Shown piece after piece: positions 56,336 to 64,000 of a stretch of DNA of 64,000 nt. Under the pieces are notes generated by a model that worked only from the letters and a program-made list of their open reading frames with translations, did no database searches and had not been told where the DNA came from. The DNA comes from Chloroflexi bacterium AL-N1 (lineage in GTDB: Bacteria; Chloroflexota; Chloroflexia; Chloroflexales; Roseiflexaceae): the NCBI GenBank assembly GCA_013122435.1, contig WYDT01000002.1, forward strand, positions 186,001 through 250,000. The letters are read 5' to 3'. Numbering within the stretch: the stretch's first letter is position 1; every line of letters starts with the position of its first letter. The position numbers and the translations under genes are program-made.

Positions 56336-56653
56336 TCAAGAATTCCACAAGGTCGTTATCTGGTAGAGAATGGCTTCGCCCTCGTGCGTATCATCGGTAG
56401 CAATGCTTAGTCGTCCATGCTGCTCCATACACACACGTATTAAAGGTCGTAACTGGGTATCCAGGACACTGAATGGCAAGAGATTCTTGGCGACTCCTCC
56501 ACCCCACGCGGCGAGATCGAGCGCCATATGTCGTTGTCCCTCCGCTTCATATGCCTGGGAACAAGCCAGCAGGGTGCGCGCCCATGGGGGGCCATACACG
56601 TTCATCTGCTGACGCATCGCCGATGTCTGCTTCCGCGATGCAATGGCAAACAT
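56336..56653 (-). CDS. Small protein of unknown function (105 aa)
   Basis: The ATG at 56653 has GGAGG 8 bases upstream, so this start is preferred although the frame stays open further. The product is soluble, rich in Ala, Leu, Gln and Arg, predicted mostly helical, with A-L-D-L-A-A-W-G-G-G-V-A in the middle and an acidic D-D-T-H-E-G-E-A end. I do not recognise it. It could be a short independent gene or the end of a lost longer one, as the next upstream material is a decayed Rhs fragment and a palindrome. Confidence 0.5.
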   Translation of the reverse strand: MFAIASRKQTSAMRQQMNVYGPPWARTLLACSQAYEAEGQRHMALDLAAWGGGVAKNLLPFSVLDTQLRPLIRVCMEQHGRLSIATDDTHEGEAILYQITTLWNS

Positions 56654-56694
56654 GGACTGTGCCTCCAGTCCAAGACGCAGCCCTTCTAACCTTC

Positions 56695-56732
56695 GTGCTG
56701 GCGAGAGGGTGACCTCACCCTCTCGCCAGCAC
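56695..56732. repeat. 38-bp inverted repeat with 18-bp perfect arms
   Basis: Bases 56695-56712 are the exact reverse complement of 56715-56732 with a 2-base loop (CC). GC-rich. It sits between a small intact gene and the start of an Rhs remnant. It may be a transcription-stop hairpin or a small mobile palindromic (REP-like) element; no second copy was seen in this window. Confidence 0.8.
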
Positions 56733-57061
56733 ACGCCCGATGGCTTGTCCACCGAGGTGACGAATGCGGCAGGGGAGACGACCACCGCCAGCTATCCGTT
56801 TGACCAGCGCCCCGCGCTGCTGACCACCAGCGATGGTGTAGCGACCGCACTGCGCTATGATGACCAGGGCAATCTGACAGCACGGGAGCAGAGCAGATGA
56901 ACTACGACGAGGTAGAGTGGGTGGTCGCCACCACCGCAAATTATGTCGATGGTGGGCTGACTGTTGCCCAAACCAATGTGACCACCACCACAATCTATGA
57001 TGGGCTGGGCCAGGTCGTCGCGACTGCCGACGCAACGGACGCGATGACGGCGATGGGCTGA
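56733..57061 (+). pseudogene. Remnant of an Rhs/YD-repeat gene
   Basis: Two frames in series carry Rhs-type text: first G-E-T-T-T-A-S-Y-P-F-D-Q-R-P, S-D-G-V-A-T-A-L-R-Y-D-D-Q-G-N-L-T-A-R, ended by TGA at 56898; then, one base on, T-T-T-I-Y-D-G-L-G-Q-V-V-A-T-A-D-A-T, ended at 57059-57061. Full Rhs proteins exceed 1000 residues and often deliver toxins. Only about 110 residues remain here, without start or toxin end. Confidence 0.7.
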
Positions 57062-57075
57062 CGCAAACTCAACGG

Positions 57076-57498
57076 CTAGACATCAAATTGAGGGCGATGT
57101 TCAGTTCGACCGAGAAAGACAAAGTAAGGATGGTCGGGCAAAATAGTAGCAAAACGAGGCCGCTGCCCATTACGAAGGGGAAGTAGTGCGATGGCAACGA
57201 CGAGTACTTCGTCGCCAACCATGCGTATCTCCAGACGAGCGTAACATGTAGGAACCTCCATCGTCGCGGTAACTGGTAGTACGTTAGAGGCAACTTCTCT
57301 GACATTGGCAGTGTCATTATGTATAGACCTAATTTCCAATCTCTCAAAAGCCATATATGGTTCAATTACTGCACCATACTGAGAGTTGAGTTGGTTTTGA
57401 ATCTGGTGACAAATTACAGTAGTGAGACTATGATGCACATCAGACCATAGGCTGGGAGCCTCAAGAAAGGGGGCCCTTCCTGGAAAAGGAAGTTCCAT
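57076..57498 (-). CDS. DUF4058-type protein, shortened
   Basis: The ATG at 57498 has AAAGGAGG 5 bases upstream. The N-terminus follows the DUF4058 pattern (P-F-P-G-R-A-P-F-L-E-A-P-S-L-W-S-D-V-H-H), which is common in cyanobacteria and Chloroflexota. The usual length is 240-260 residues; this has 140, with the middle shortened and ending at R-T-E-H-R-P-Q-F-D-V. It may be an internal-deletion derivative that still folds, or a decaying copy. The family has no known activity. It is convergent with the Rhs remnant. Confidence 0.7.
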   Translation of the reverse strand: MELPFPGRAPFLEAPSLWSDVHHSLTTVICHQIQNQLNSQYGAVIEPYMAFERLEIRSIHNDTANVREVASNVLPVTATMEVPTCYARLEIRMVGDEVLVVAIALLPLRNGQRPRFATILPDHPYFVFLGRTEHRPQFDV

Positions 57499-57516
57499 AC
57501 ACGCCTCCTTTGACAT

Positions 57517-57837
57517 ACACTACCATTTCATGCTAGCACAGACCAGCTGAGTTAATATGGTACATAGACACAAATGTATTATATATGGTATACTAAACGT
57601 ACACATATGACACTACGCGATCGGCATGTATGAAACCTCTACTTCTCTGTGTGCTCGCGAAATCTTCTTCTAAGTGTTTACTGTGGGCGCAGGAGAGGGG
57701 ACAATCTAAAGTAATACTCCACTTCATTTGCGTAACGAGGCGGTTAAATTTGTACATTGGTGATGACTCCATCTATTGAGTCGATTGATATAGTATTTGA
57801 CATGTGCACCAAATGCATGTGTCAGGAGGGTGTTTTT
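57517..57837. other. 321-base intergenic region before the RRM gene
   Basis: No gene is supported. It contains the start region of two divergent genes. A hairpin (57799-57823) lies directly before the RRM ribosome binding site. No clear -35/-10 pair was found. Confidence 0.4.
57799..57823 (+). promoter_or_regulatory. Leader hairpin next to the RRM gene ribosome binding site
   Basis: A 10-bp stem with two G-T pairs (57799-57808 with 57814-57823) and a 5-base loop ends one base before AGGAGGG (57824-57830). Position suggests control of ribosome access, for example by temperature or by the RNA-binding protein itself; this is inference. Confidence 0.35.
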
Positions 57838-58527
57838 ATGCAATTCAAGCTCTTTGTTGGGAATCTTCCCCGACATGTTGGTGACACGGAGCTAGAAAAG
57901 ATTTTCGACGGTCTGGGTGAAATCCAGAGTGCTCGTGTTATTACGGACCAGGATACTGGTATATCACGTGGTTATGGCTTTGTGGAAATGCAAGGCAATG
58001 ATATGGCGACGGTCATAAGTGAGCTGAATGGTCGTGAAGTTGGTGGGCAGGAACTACGCGTCAACGAGGCGTACGAGCGGCGCAATGGGAGCAATCGCGG
58101 GCGGTCTCGGGCCACCAATGTGCACCACGAACGCAGCAGCTTCGGCAGCCCCTATCGCGAAGGTCGCAGTATGAGTGACCCACACCGTAACCAACCAAAA
58201 CGCAGCAGCTTTGGCAGTCCCTATCGCGAAGGTCGTGATCCCAAAGATCCGCATCGTAATCAGCCGAAGCGGAGTAGCTTTGGTAGTCCCTTCCGCGAAG
58301 GGCGTGACCCCAAAGATCCGCATCGTGACCAGCCAAAACGGAGTAGCTTTGGTAGTCCCTTCCGTGAAGGGCGTGACCCCAAAGATCCGCACCGTAATCA
58401 GCCAAAACGCAATAGCCTGGGTAGTCCCTTCCGCGAAGGGCGTAGTATGAGTGACCCATATGGAAAACGTAGTAATTCTGGTAACTCCAATCCTAATCGT
58501 AAGCGTGGACCACGTGATCGCTACTAA
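57838..58527 (+). CDS. RRM-type RNA-binding protein with five tandem 23-residue repeats
   Basis: The start at 57838 has AGGAGGG 7 bases upstream. The 229-residue product begins with one RNA recognition motif (about 1-80) that has RNP2 L-F-V-G-N-L and RNP1 R-G-Y-G-F-V-E-M. The rest is a low-complexity basic tail made of tandem repeats of R-S-S-F-G-S-P-Y/F-R-E-G-R followed by D-P-K-D-P-H-R-N-Q-P-K or a similar phrase. Bacterial RRM proteins (such as the cyanobacterial Rbp group) usually have short Gly-rich tails, so a repeat tail of Arg/Ser/Pro type is unusual. It should bind RNA and might act in cold response or RNA localisation; that is inference from the family. Confidence 0.92.
   Translation: MQFKLFVGNLPRHVGDTELEKIFDGLGEIQSARVITDQDTGISRGYGFVEMQGNDMATVISELNGREVGGQELRVNEAYERRNGSNRGRSRATNVHHERSSFGSPYREGRSMSDPHRNQPKRSSFGSPYREGRDPKDPHRNQPKRSSFGSPFREGRDPKDPHRDQPKRSSFGSPFREGRDPKDPHRNQPKRNSLGSPFREGRSMSDPYGKRSNSGNSNPNRKRGPRDRY
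58132..58467 (+). repeat. 69-bp coding tandem repeat in the RRM gene
   Basis: Units start at 58132, 58201, 58270, 58339 and 58408 with constant 69-base spacing; the last is partial. The third and fourth units differ at only a few third-codon positions, so they arose by recent duplication and copy number may vary between strains. Confidence 0.92.
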
Positions 58528-58552
58528 ATAGAGAATGTGTATTCGTATAACA

Positions 58553-59191
58553 CTACTGGCTCTTTTCTGCCCCCACCAGTGCAGTCGTTATACCAAGCGC
58601 CACATACACACTTCCTGCAAGGTAGCGTTGTAACTTGCGAAACATGTGATTTCCTGGTAACAATGACCTCGCTGCATCTGCAATTAACGCATAGACGTTG
58701 TTCGTACAGATGCCCAGAAGAACAAATAGCATACCCAAAAACAGGTTCTGGACGGTTGCTGAACCATAAGCTGGATTAACGAACTGCGGTAAGAAGGCGA
58801 GAAAAAAGAGCGCCGTCTTGGGGTTTAACGCACTCACCATGACCCCCTGGGAGAGAATGCGTGTCAAGCGCCGTCCAGAGCCAAAATTTGGCTGTACCTG
58901 CTCGTCCCGCGATAGCAATGTGCGTATGCCAAGATAGATCAGATACACAACTCCTGCATACTTAACCACATTGAATGCCAGAGCGGATGTTAAGAGGATG
59001 GCTGAAAGTCCCAGTGTTGCAGCAATAACGTGTCCAAAATCTCCGACACCAGCCGCTAGAACAGACTTCAGAGCAGCGCGTCGTCCCTGGTTGATACTCC
59101 GTGCGATAATGTAGAGCACCATTGGACCGGGAACAAGTAGTAGTGTAGTGGCCGCAATACTAAAAAACATAATGGTCATTGTATCTGGCAT
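58553..59191 (-). CDS. LysE/RhtB-family amino acid exporter
   Basis: A 212-residue integral membrane protein of usual family length with six hydrophobic segments. Family motifs are visible: L-L-V-P-G-P-M-V-L-Y near residue 20, R-A-A-L-K-S-V-L-A-A-G, G-V-V-Y-L-I-Y-L-G and L-N-P-K-T-A-L-F-F-L-A-F-L-P-Q-F-V. It exports amino acids or derivatives by proton exchange; the substrate cannot be told. The ATG has GGAAGG 6 bases upstream. The stop is 26 bases past the RRM gene on the other strand. Its start overlaps the tail of the decayed ABC permease frame by 32 bases. Confidence 0.92.
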   Translation of the reverse strand: MPDTMTIMFFSIAATTLLLVPGPMVLYIIARSINQGRRAALKSVLAAGVGDFGHVIAATLGLSAILLTSALAFNVVKYAGVVYLIYLGIRTLLSRDEQVQPNFGSGRRLTRILSQGVMVSALNPKTALFFLAFLPQFVNPAYGSATVQNLFLGMLFVLLGICTNNVYALIADAARSLLPGNHMFRKLQRYLAGSVYVALGITTALVGAEKSQ

Positions 59192-60715
59192 AACACACCT
59201 TCCACAATTGCACGCTGTGTATCAGATTAATCTGCACTGTAGTTGCCTCACTATCATCTGCTATCAGCCGTCCGAGCAACCCCACCAGCAACGCCGCGTG
59301 AATCGTGAGAATGATTGGTGAGGTGGTCAACAGACTCATGAGCATGATACTCCCCATACTGCCAAGTCCCAACCCCACATATGGCCTAGGTATTGACGCC
59401 ACACGCACCTCTGCGAGCGCAGCACCCAGCGAGAATACCAGAATAGTATCCATCAGGAAGGCCAGTAGCGTCCCAAAGATAGCTGTTAAGAAGGTAAAAT
59501 CAAGCAATAACCAGACAGCCATACTACTCAATGCCAATAAAAGCAGGGGAAGTGCAGTATCAGCCAGCAGCAATATCACCTGGTTGATGGGCAAGAGCCG
59601 CCGTAAAAAAGGCTCTTCGACATTGAGTTGGAATACATACAGCAACCCACGTGGTGGAAAGAGCAGGATTACTAAAAGCCATGAGGCCAATGCCAGAACA
59701 CCAGCCTGCTGGACCATCGGCCACGCGCCGAACTGAGTCAACGCCACTGTCAATACCAGGGAGCGGATCAGCACACTTGGCTGTCGTGCAAAACTGATGA
59801 GCGAACGCCCGAAGAATATACCGTAACCCAGCACTGTTGGCAGTGGTGGCCGGGGTTTGCGCTGGGCCTGCTGTGACTGACGCCGCAACTGTTGGGCTAC
59901 CGATGGATCCACATACACCATCAACCCCAGCGACTGGAGTTGGGCATACGGCGCACTTTCATCATTGACATCGGTAAGGCTTACGCGCTGTGCCACAACT
60001 ACCAGCGCCACCACCAGACTACTGAGCAGGACCAGACCACCAGCTTGCCAGAGCCATCCCTCATTGTGAATTGCCGCGACAAGCACCTGTCCAGGCCAGT
60101 TCAGGATATCTGCCATAATCGGGATTGGCACCAAAAGCAACAGGGGAGCCAATGACACCAGCCGTTTCTGGTACAACCGCGAAAAAGCCAACCGCATGAG
60201 ACCAAGCACCCACGCGACACTCCATACCAGCCAGCCCAACAGTAATCCAACCACAATCATACGCCAATCGATCTATGCCAGAACAGGCGGTCCGGCCAGT
60301 TGCACCAACGCATCCCGATCAGTGTTGCGGCAAATACAAAGACAGCCAGCACCGGAAACGACGACCACACAAAACCAACCAGCGCTACTGCGGCACTGCG
60401 AAACGGGCTACCGGTAATGTAGGTAGTATCGGGATTCATTAACTTCAAGGGTGAGTTACGCAGGGTATGCGTCGACACCAACACCAGACGGAGCAAGACC
60501 GCCCGTGGCAGCCATGTCAGCAACTGTTGCTGGAGTTCGGGTGTGAGTGTGGCGCCAATATCAGCGGCTGAAAACACACACCATGCCCACATCACAGAAG
60601 ATTCATCGGTGAGTGATCATCCAGATCATAGCCAAGGGTACCAAGCCAGTAGGTTGCCGAACCACGCAACTGACGCAAACGCAACCACAACAGCAGTCGG
60701 AGAGCATGCGATATC
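59160..60715 (-). pseudogene. ABC-type exporter permease gene with at least two frame lesions
   Basis: Permease sequence can be traced in three frames: W-L-R-L-R-Q-L-R-G-S-A-T-Y-W-L near 60700-60610, then I-G-A-T-L-T-P-E-L-Q to A-A-T-L-I-G near 60590-60320, then L-V-Q-L-A-G-P-P-V-L-A followed by TAG and on through I-D-W-R-M-I-V-V-G (60300-59160). The last part alone has seven or more hydrophobic helices. An ATGA overlap at 60257-60260 looks like a gene junction but is only the internal frame change. It was the membrane part of the exporter whose ATPase gene is also broken. Confidence 0.7.
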
Positions 60716-61467
60716 GTGCGGCTCCACTTCTGCTATTGTGGTGCGGAGCAATTGTTCGAGCGAAATAGCTTCTCCTAAACCCAGCTTTGCGCGTAGATCA
60801 GCGGGGGGATCAGACGCGATGACACGACCCAGTTCCAACACCAGATAATAGTCAGGGTTTGCCTGCGGTGGTAGCTGATGGCTACTGAGCAGAATGCCCA
60901 TGCCTTCGTCGCGTATACGGACCAGTTCATCCCACAGATTATCGGCAGAGAGAGGATTGAGTGGGCCAAAGAGCTCGTCGAGTAAAAGCAGTTTTGGTTT
61001 GATCAATAAGGCCAGACAGAGGGCGAGTTTGTAGCACATACCACGTGAAAAGCTCAGAGGAAAAGCATTGCGCCAGGAATACAATCCAAACCGCTCGAGC
61101 AGTTCCGGTGCGTAGGGTTCCCATTCCGTAAGTCGATGGGCTTATGCCACAAATTGGAGATGCTGCCAGGCTCTCAGATCATCGTAGAACGGTGGTGCGT
61201 CCGGTACCAGCGTAACCAGATGCCGACTCGTGTGTCGATACTCGGCAAGTGGTTTTTCTAGCAATCGGATGATGCCTTCTTTGGCCCGCGTCCAGCCCGC
61301 CAGGCAGCATAACAACGTGGATTTACCGACCCATTCCGACCAACCAGTGCGGTAAGCTGCTGTGTTTGCTGTACAAATGAGATACCATCAATAGCCGGAC
61401 TACCACCATAGGTATAGCGCAAATCGTCGACTGTAAGCAGGGTCGACTCCGCATCATGTGCTGCCAT
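60626..61467 (-). pseudogene. ABC transporter ATPase gene with a deletion inside Walker A and a nonsense codon
   Basis: The frame starts normally (L-T-V-D-D-L-R-Y-T-Y-G-G-S-P-A-I-D-G) and overlaps the SHOCT stop by one base. In the Walker A motif one G is missing, so G-R-N-G-S is followed by nonsense instead of G-K-S-T-L-L (near 61335). The true frame goes on for about 55 residues to a stop at about 61145 and then resumes with a degenerate signature (F-S-R-G-M-C-Y-K-L), Walker B L-L-L-L-D-E-L-F and the switch His in S-S-H-Q. ATP binding is lost. Confidence 0.85.
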
Positions 61468-62036
61468 TATACCTCATACTCTCCTACCTTCATCAGTGTT
61501 TCGAGGGCCACACTGCCATGCTGACTGCGAAAGACCAACGACTGGTTGGTGCTTTGTTGTTGTGAAACGCTCTGTATCTGGTGATCCGCAGTGTCATACA
61601 GTGTAACACGACTCTGGTGGCGCATGGCGAGTCGCTTAAGGTGGGCAAAATAGGCGTAATGCATCTCGTTCTGTGAACCACTCGCATTTGGTGCACCAAA
61701 CTGCTCTGGCCACCAGCCTTTCGTTGATGGGAACATCGTATCAAATTCAGAGGGTGCTGTGGCATGTGCTGGCGGCGGCTGGCGTAAATATGCGGCAATA
61801 TCATTACAAACCTGAGCCACGGTGGCCTTAAGACGATGGTTCGAAAAGTCCCCGATCATAATCATACCGCTGGCCATCCATTGCCCCATGCCGCCAAGGT
61901 CAGGATGGTTAAACTGAGCAGCGCTGCCGTTGCCTTGTTGAACAGAGACAAACAGCGCCTCCACAGCCACTTCACTGATCCGATGTTGTTGAGCCAGACC
62001 ATGCAGAAACTGGCGATCTTCCGCTGAAAAACGCAC
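61467..62036 (-). CDS. SHOCT-like protein
   Basis: A GTG start at 62036 is chosen because AAAGGAG lies 7 bases upstream; the longer open frame before it has no start signal. The 189-residue protein opens with F-S-A-E-D-R-Q-F-L-H and has the motif V-E-A-L-F, F-N-H-P-D-L-G-G-M-G-Q-W and M-I-M-I-G-D familiar from SHOCT-type proteins of Chloroflexota. The C-terminal half has no known domain. Its stop and the ABC ATPase ATG share one base (TAATG), so the gene was translationally coupled to the exporter, which is now broken while this gene is intact. Confidence 0.8.
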   Translation of the reverse strand: MRFSAEDRQFLHGLAQQHRISEVAVEALFVSVQQGNGSAAQFNHPDLGGMGQWMASGMIMIGDFSNHRLKATVAQVCNDIAAYLRQPPPAHATAPSEFDTMFPSTKGWWPEQFGAPNASGSQNEMHYAYFAHLKRLAMRHQSRVTLYDTADHQIQSVSQQQSTNQSLVFRSQHGSVALETLMKVGEYEV

Positions 62037-62203
62037 TGGTGTGCTCCTTTGATAGTTTTTTGTTCGATGGAAACGATCATACCGTTGATAGGAGCTTTCT
62101 GCAAATGGGGAATACCCCTGCGAACGATGAGTCAAAACTGACATGGTTTTCTCACTCGGCATGGTTCGCAGAGGCAACGGCTGAACAGGGGGATGGTGTT
62201 ATA

Positions 62204-63904
62204 TTAGCCTGGCACTTGCTGCATGGCCTGCTGAATCGTTTGTTGATCGTCCAGCAAGATACTGGCACTGGTGAGATCAGCTAATAGCACAATTTGCTCA
62301 CGTGTCAGCGCAACCAGATCAAAGGAATTTTGATTGATGGTTTTGTAATTGGGAAAATGTTTATAGGGACCAGTGGGCGCTGTACCAGAAGATGGATTAC
62401 CTTGCTGGATTGCAGCCTGGATCGGCGCACAAAGCTGATTTTCCCATTCCGCAACGCGATCAAGGTAACACCAGGTCACCCACATCGGATCACGTCGCGC
62501 CGAAACGCCCCAATGGGTATTTTCGACAACCTGATGCTGGCTATTGACGATCAGTGGCTCACCACTGCGTTTGCGTCCCTTGAGTTGGTCCAGCACCAGT
62601 GCAAAATCCTTCGCAGGGAAAACCTGGTTGTTGGGGTAATAAAAGGGCCAGTTCGGATTGGAATAGCCAAACAGCGCTGGCAGGTAGACATCACAACGCC
62701 CGTTGGGATCATTCGCCAGATCTTGCGGGTTGTCTGTGGGCGTATAGGTCAGGTCGAGTTTGGTTTCGGTGTTGATAAACACAATAGCTAGTTGTATCCC
62801 CCGCTGGATGAGTGGGATGATACCATTATTTTCCAATAGGCCGCCGTCACCAAAGAGCGTTTCTGCGCCAGTATACGGGCCTTTACTATTTACGGCCCAG
62901 TAAAAGTCCTGCGGGTTAAAGCGAGAGATATCAAATTCGCTAATTGCTTCTTCCGCAAACGCCGAACTACTGGTGCCGGTTGACTCAGTCAGTGAGAATG
63001 GACGATCCTGATCGGGAACCTTGACCCAACCAGCACTGCCCAGAATGCGTGATGGAGACTGACACCCATGGTCCGGCGAACATTCACCTGGATCAGGCTG
63101 TATGGCAGGCGCGTGACCGCGATAGGCAAACGGTTCGATAAAACCTCCACCATAGTTACGCTGATTTGTGCTCGATCTGGTCAGGAACGGGCGGCCTACC
63201 GTCAACGGAGTGTATTCGAAATTGATCAAATCTTCCTGTTTGGGATTGTCTGCCGGCAACAGCACGCACGAGTTGACGATCAGAAATGGTCGCCCTGCAC
63301 GGGTGATGAGAAATTCGTGATTGGCAAGAAAGGGATTGCAATCTCTGATTTCAGCAACGACCTGAGCATCATAGCTAAAGTATGGCAAATCTTTAGGGCT
63401 TTGCGCGGCAGTGTGGGTGTTAAATAGCCCAAAACTCTCCAGGTAGGTCTGCCCCACGGCATAGTTCCAGACATCGTGCGAGGTGTAGGCAAAATCAAGA
63501 CTAAACTCCCAACTTGTGATGATGCCCAGAAGCCATGTGGTTGCGTTGTATGCGAGTCGTGAAGGTGTGAGACTCTGTTGAAGATGTGCATCGGTAATCT
63601 CTTCTGGCGGAGTCATTGGGCCGAGCAACTCCTCATCGTTTTTGGCTCCAGCGCGATAGTACGTATAAATCACCGAAGCCCATGAGCCGCCTGAGACCGA
63701 TGAGATATAGCGGACATGGGGAATGACCTCCAGATGGTTAAGCGCACGGAGTTGCCCCATTGCAGCAGACATGGCCCGTGTGCCGCCACCGGAGAAACAC
63801 ACGCCAATTGATGGTTTGCTGCTGACTTCATCGAGTTCTAACTCGGGAAAGTGATAGTTACATCCATTGCTAATCCAGACACGTGACTTGAGTGGTTTGT
63901 TCAT
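62204..63904 (-). CDS. Phospholipase A2/patatin-like lipase
   Basis: A 566-residue protein with GAGGAG 8 bases before the ATG and no signal peptide. The cPLA2/patatin elements are present: the oxyanion loop S-G-G-G-T-R-A (about 38-44), the nucleophile in S-S-V-S-G-G-S-W (Ser71) and the catalytic Asp in F-G-D-G-G-L-L-E-N-N-G (about residue 345). The layout and length fit the lysophospholipase/PLA2_B group, similar to the eukaryotic cytosolic enzymes, which cleave membrane phospholipids. A role in attack on other cells or in lipid turnover is possible; secretion would need a non-classical route. Confidence 0.85.
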   Translation of the reverse strand: MNKPLKSRVWISNGCNYHFPELELDEVSSKPSIGVCFSGGGTRAMSAAMGQLRALNHLEVIPHVRYISSVSGGSWASVIYTYYRAGAKNDEELLGPMTPPEEITDAHLQQSLTPSRLAYNATTWLLGIITSWEFSLDFAYTSHDVWNYAVGQTYLESFGLFNTHTAAQSPKDLPYFSYDAQVVAEIRDCNPFLANHEFLITRAGRPFLIVNSCVLLPADNPKQEDLINFEYTPLTVGRPFLTRSSTNQRNYGGGFIEPFAYRGHAPAIQPDPGECSPDHGCQSPSRILGSAGWVKVPDQDRPFSLTESTGTSSSAFAEEAISEFDISRFNPQDFYWAVNSKGPYTGAETLFGDGGLLENNGIIPLIQRGIQLAIVFINTETKLDLTYTPTDNPQDLANDPNGRCDVYLPALFGYSNPNWPFYYPNNQVFPAKDFALVLDQLKGRKRSGEPLIVNSQHQVVENTHWGVSARRDPMWVTWCYLDRVAEWENQLCAPIQAAIQQGNPSSGTAPTGPYKHFPNYKTINQNSFDLVALTREQIVLLADLTSASILLDDQQTIQQAMQQVPG

Positions 63905-64000
63905 GACATATCTCCTCAGATATGGTTGTTCCGATCATCCGATTCAAGACATCGATCAGGATAGAGCAACAGGATCAACAGATCGTCAACATATCATCAA

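Noticed and set aside
58061..58459. Reverse-strand frames opposite the RRM repeats and similar long frames opposite other real genes
   Set aside because: They mirror the codon pattern of the forward gene, lack start signals and have repetitive or atypical composition.
58132..58467. Regular 69-bp repeats that could be mistaken for a CRISPR array or satellite
   Set aside because: They are in frame, encode a periodic protein tail, and have no unique spacers.
60257..60260. ATGA overlap read as a junction between two intact permease genes
   Set aside because: Permease-like sequence continues upstream of the ATG in the same frame behind a TAG, and the first frame loses homology before its stop, so it is a lesion inside one gene.
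1..64000. tRNA, rRNA, integrase attachment sites and insertion sequences
   Set aside because: No transposase, integrase or cloverleaf-type sequence was recognised on either strand by eye; a covariance-model search would be the proper test.

Overview
The window looks like a chromosomal segment of a filamentous or gliding Chloroflexota bacterium (class Chloroflexia, Herpetosiphon/Chloroflexales-like). This is an inference from mid-range GC, strong AAAGGAGG ribosome binding sites, a zinc-ribbon Ser/Thr kinase, DUF6745, DUF4058 and SHOCT-type proteins, and many secreted polysaccharide-degrading enzymes with Pro/Thr linkers. No rRNA, tRNA, transposase or CRISPR array was found, so the assignment is not anchored by a marker gene.

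Layout. 1-5.9 kb: an operon of intracellular glycosidases (5'-truncated GH2 beta-mannosidase, GH28-like protein, GH38-like alpha-mannosidase). 6-12.3 kb: small unknowns and a large reverse-strand protein with LamG, beta/gamma-crystallin-like, helical and membrane parts. 12.8-22 kb: secreted proteins, namely a pectate-lyase-fold protein with CBM2, an M15 peptidoglycan peptidase, a ghost of a second CBM2 gene, and a badly broken repeat-rich adhesin gene. 22.2 kb: an ADP-ribosylglycohydrolase homologue that lacks the usual metal motifs. 23.2-30.4 kb: a defence cassette (cytosine methyltransferase, HNH nuclease, truncated and interrupted Z1 gene, DUF4420 PD-(D/E)XK protein, AIPR protein). It looks like the known methylase/MORC/Z1/DUF4420/AIPR restriction system with MORC and the Z1 helicase half missing and an HNH gene in their place.

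30.6-37.4 kb: an AraC regulator, two decayed loci joined back to back (DUF2268 protease and a CoA-transferase pair), three SAM methyltransferases, a VOC protein and an FGGY kinase. 38-48.4 kb: the most striking block, five secreted proteins on one strand: two GH5 mannanase-like enzymes, a DUF5060/DUF4038-type glycosidase, an expansin, and a 1009-residue secreted protein with one c-type heme motif plus FN3 and LamG domains. Both GH5 proteins and the expansin share a roughly 140-residue module, probably carbohydrate binding. I read this as an extracellular mannan/plant-cell-wall attack set with a possible redox component; with the 5' operon it would process oligosaccharides to mannose.

48.4-64 kb (mostly reverse strand): a Ser/Thr kinase with a duplicated C-terminal module, a triple-repeat DUF6745 protein and partner, a TolB-like propeller protein, an RRM RNA-binding protein with five 23-residue repeats, a LysE-type exporter, a decayed ABC exporter behind an intact SHOCT gene, and a phospholipase A2-like protein. 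Pseudogenes are unusually frequent, so the region is either eroding or, in places, carries assembly errors; read mapping would separate the two.
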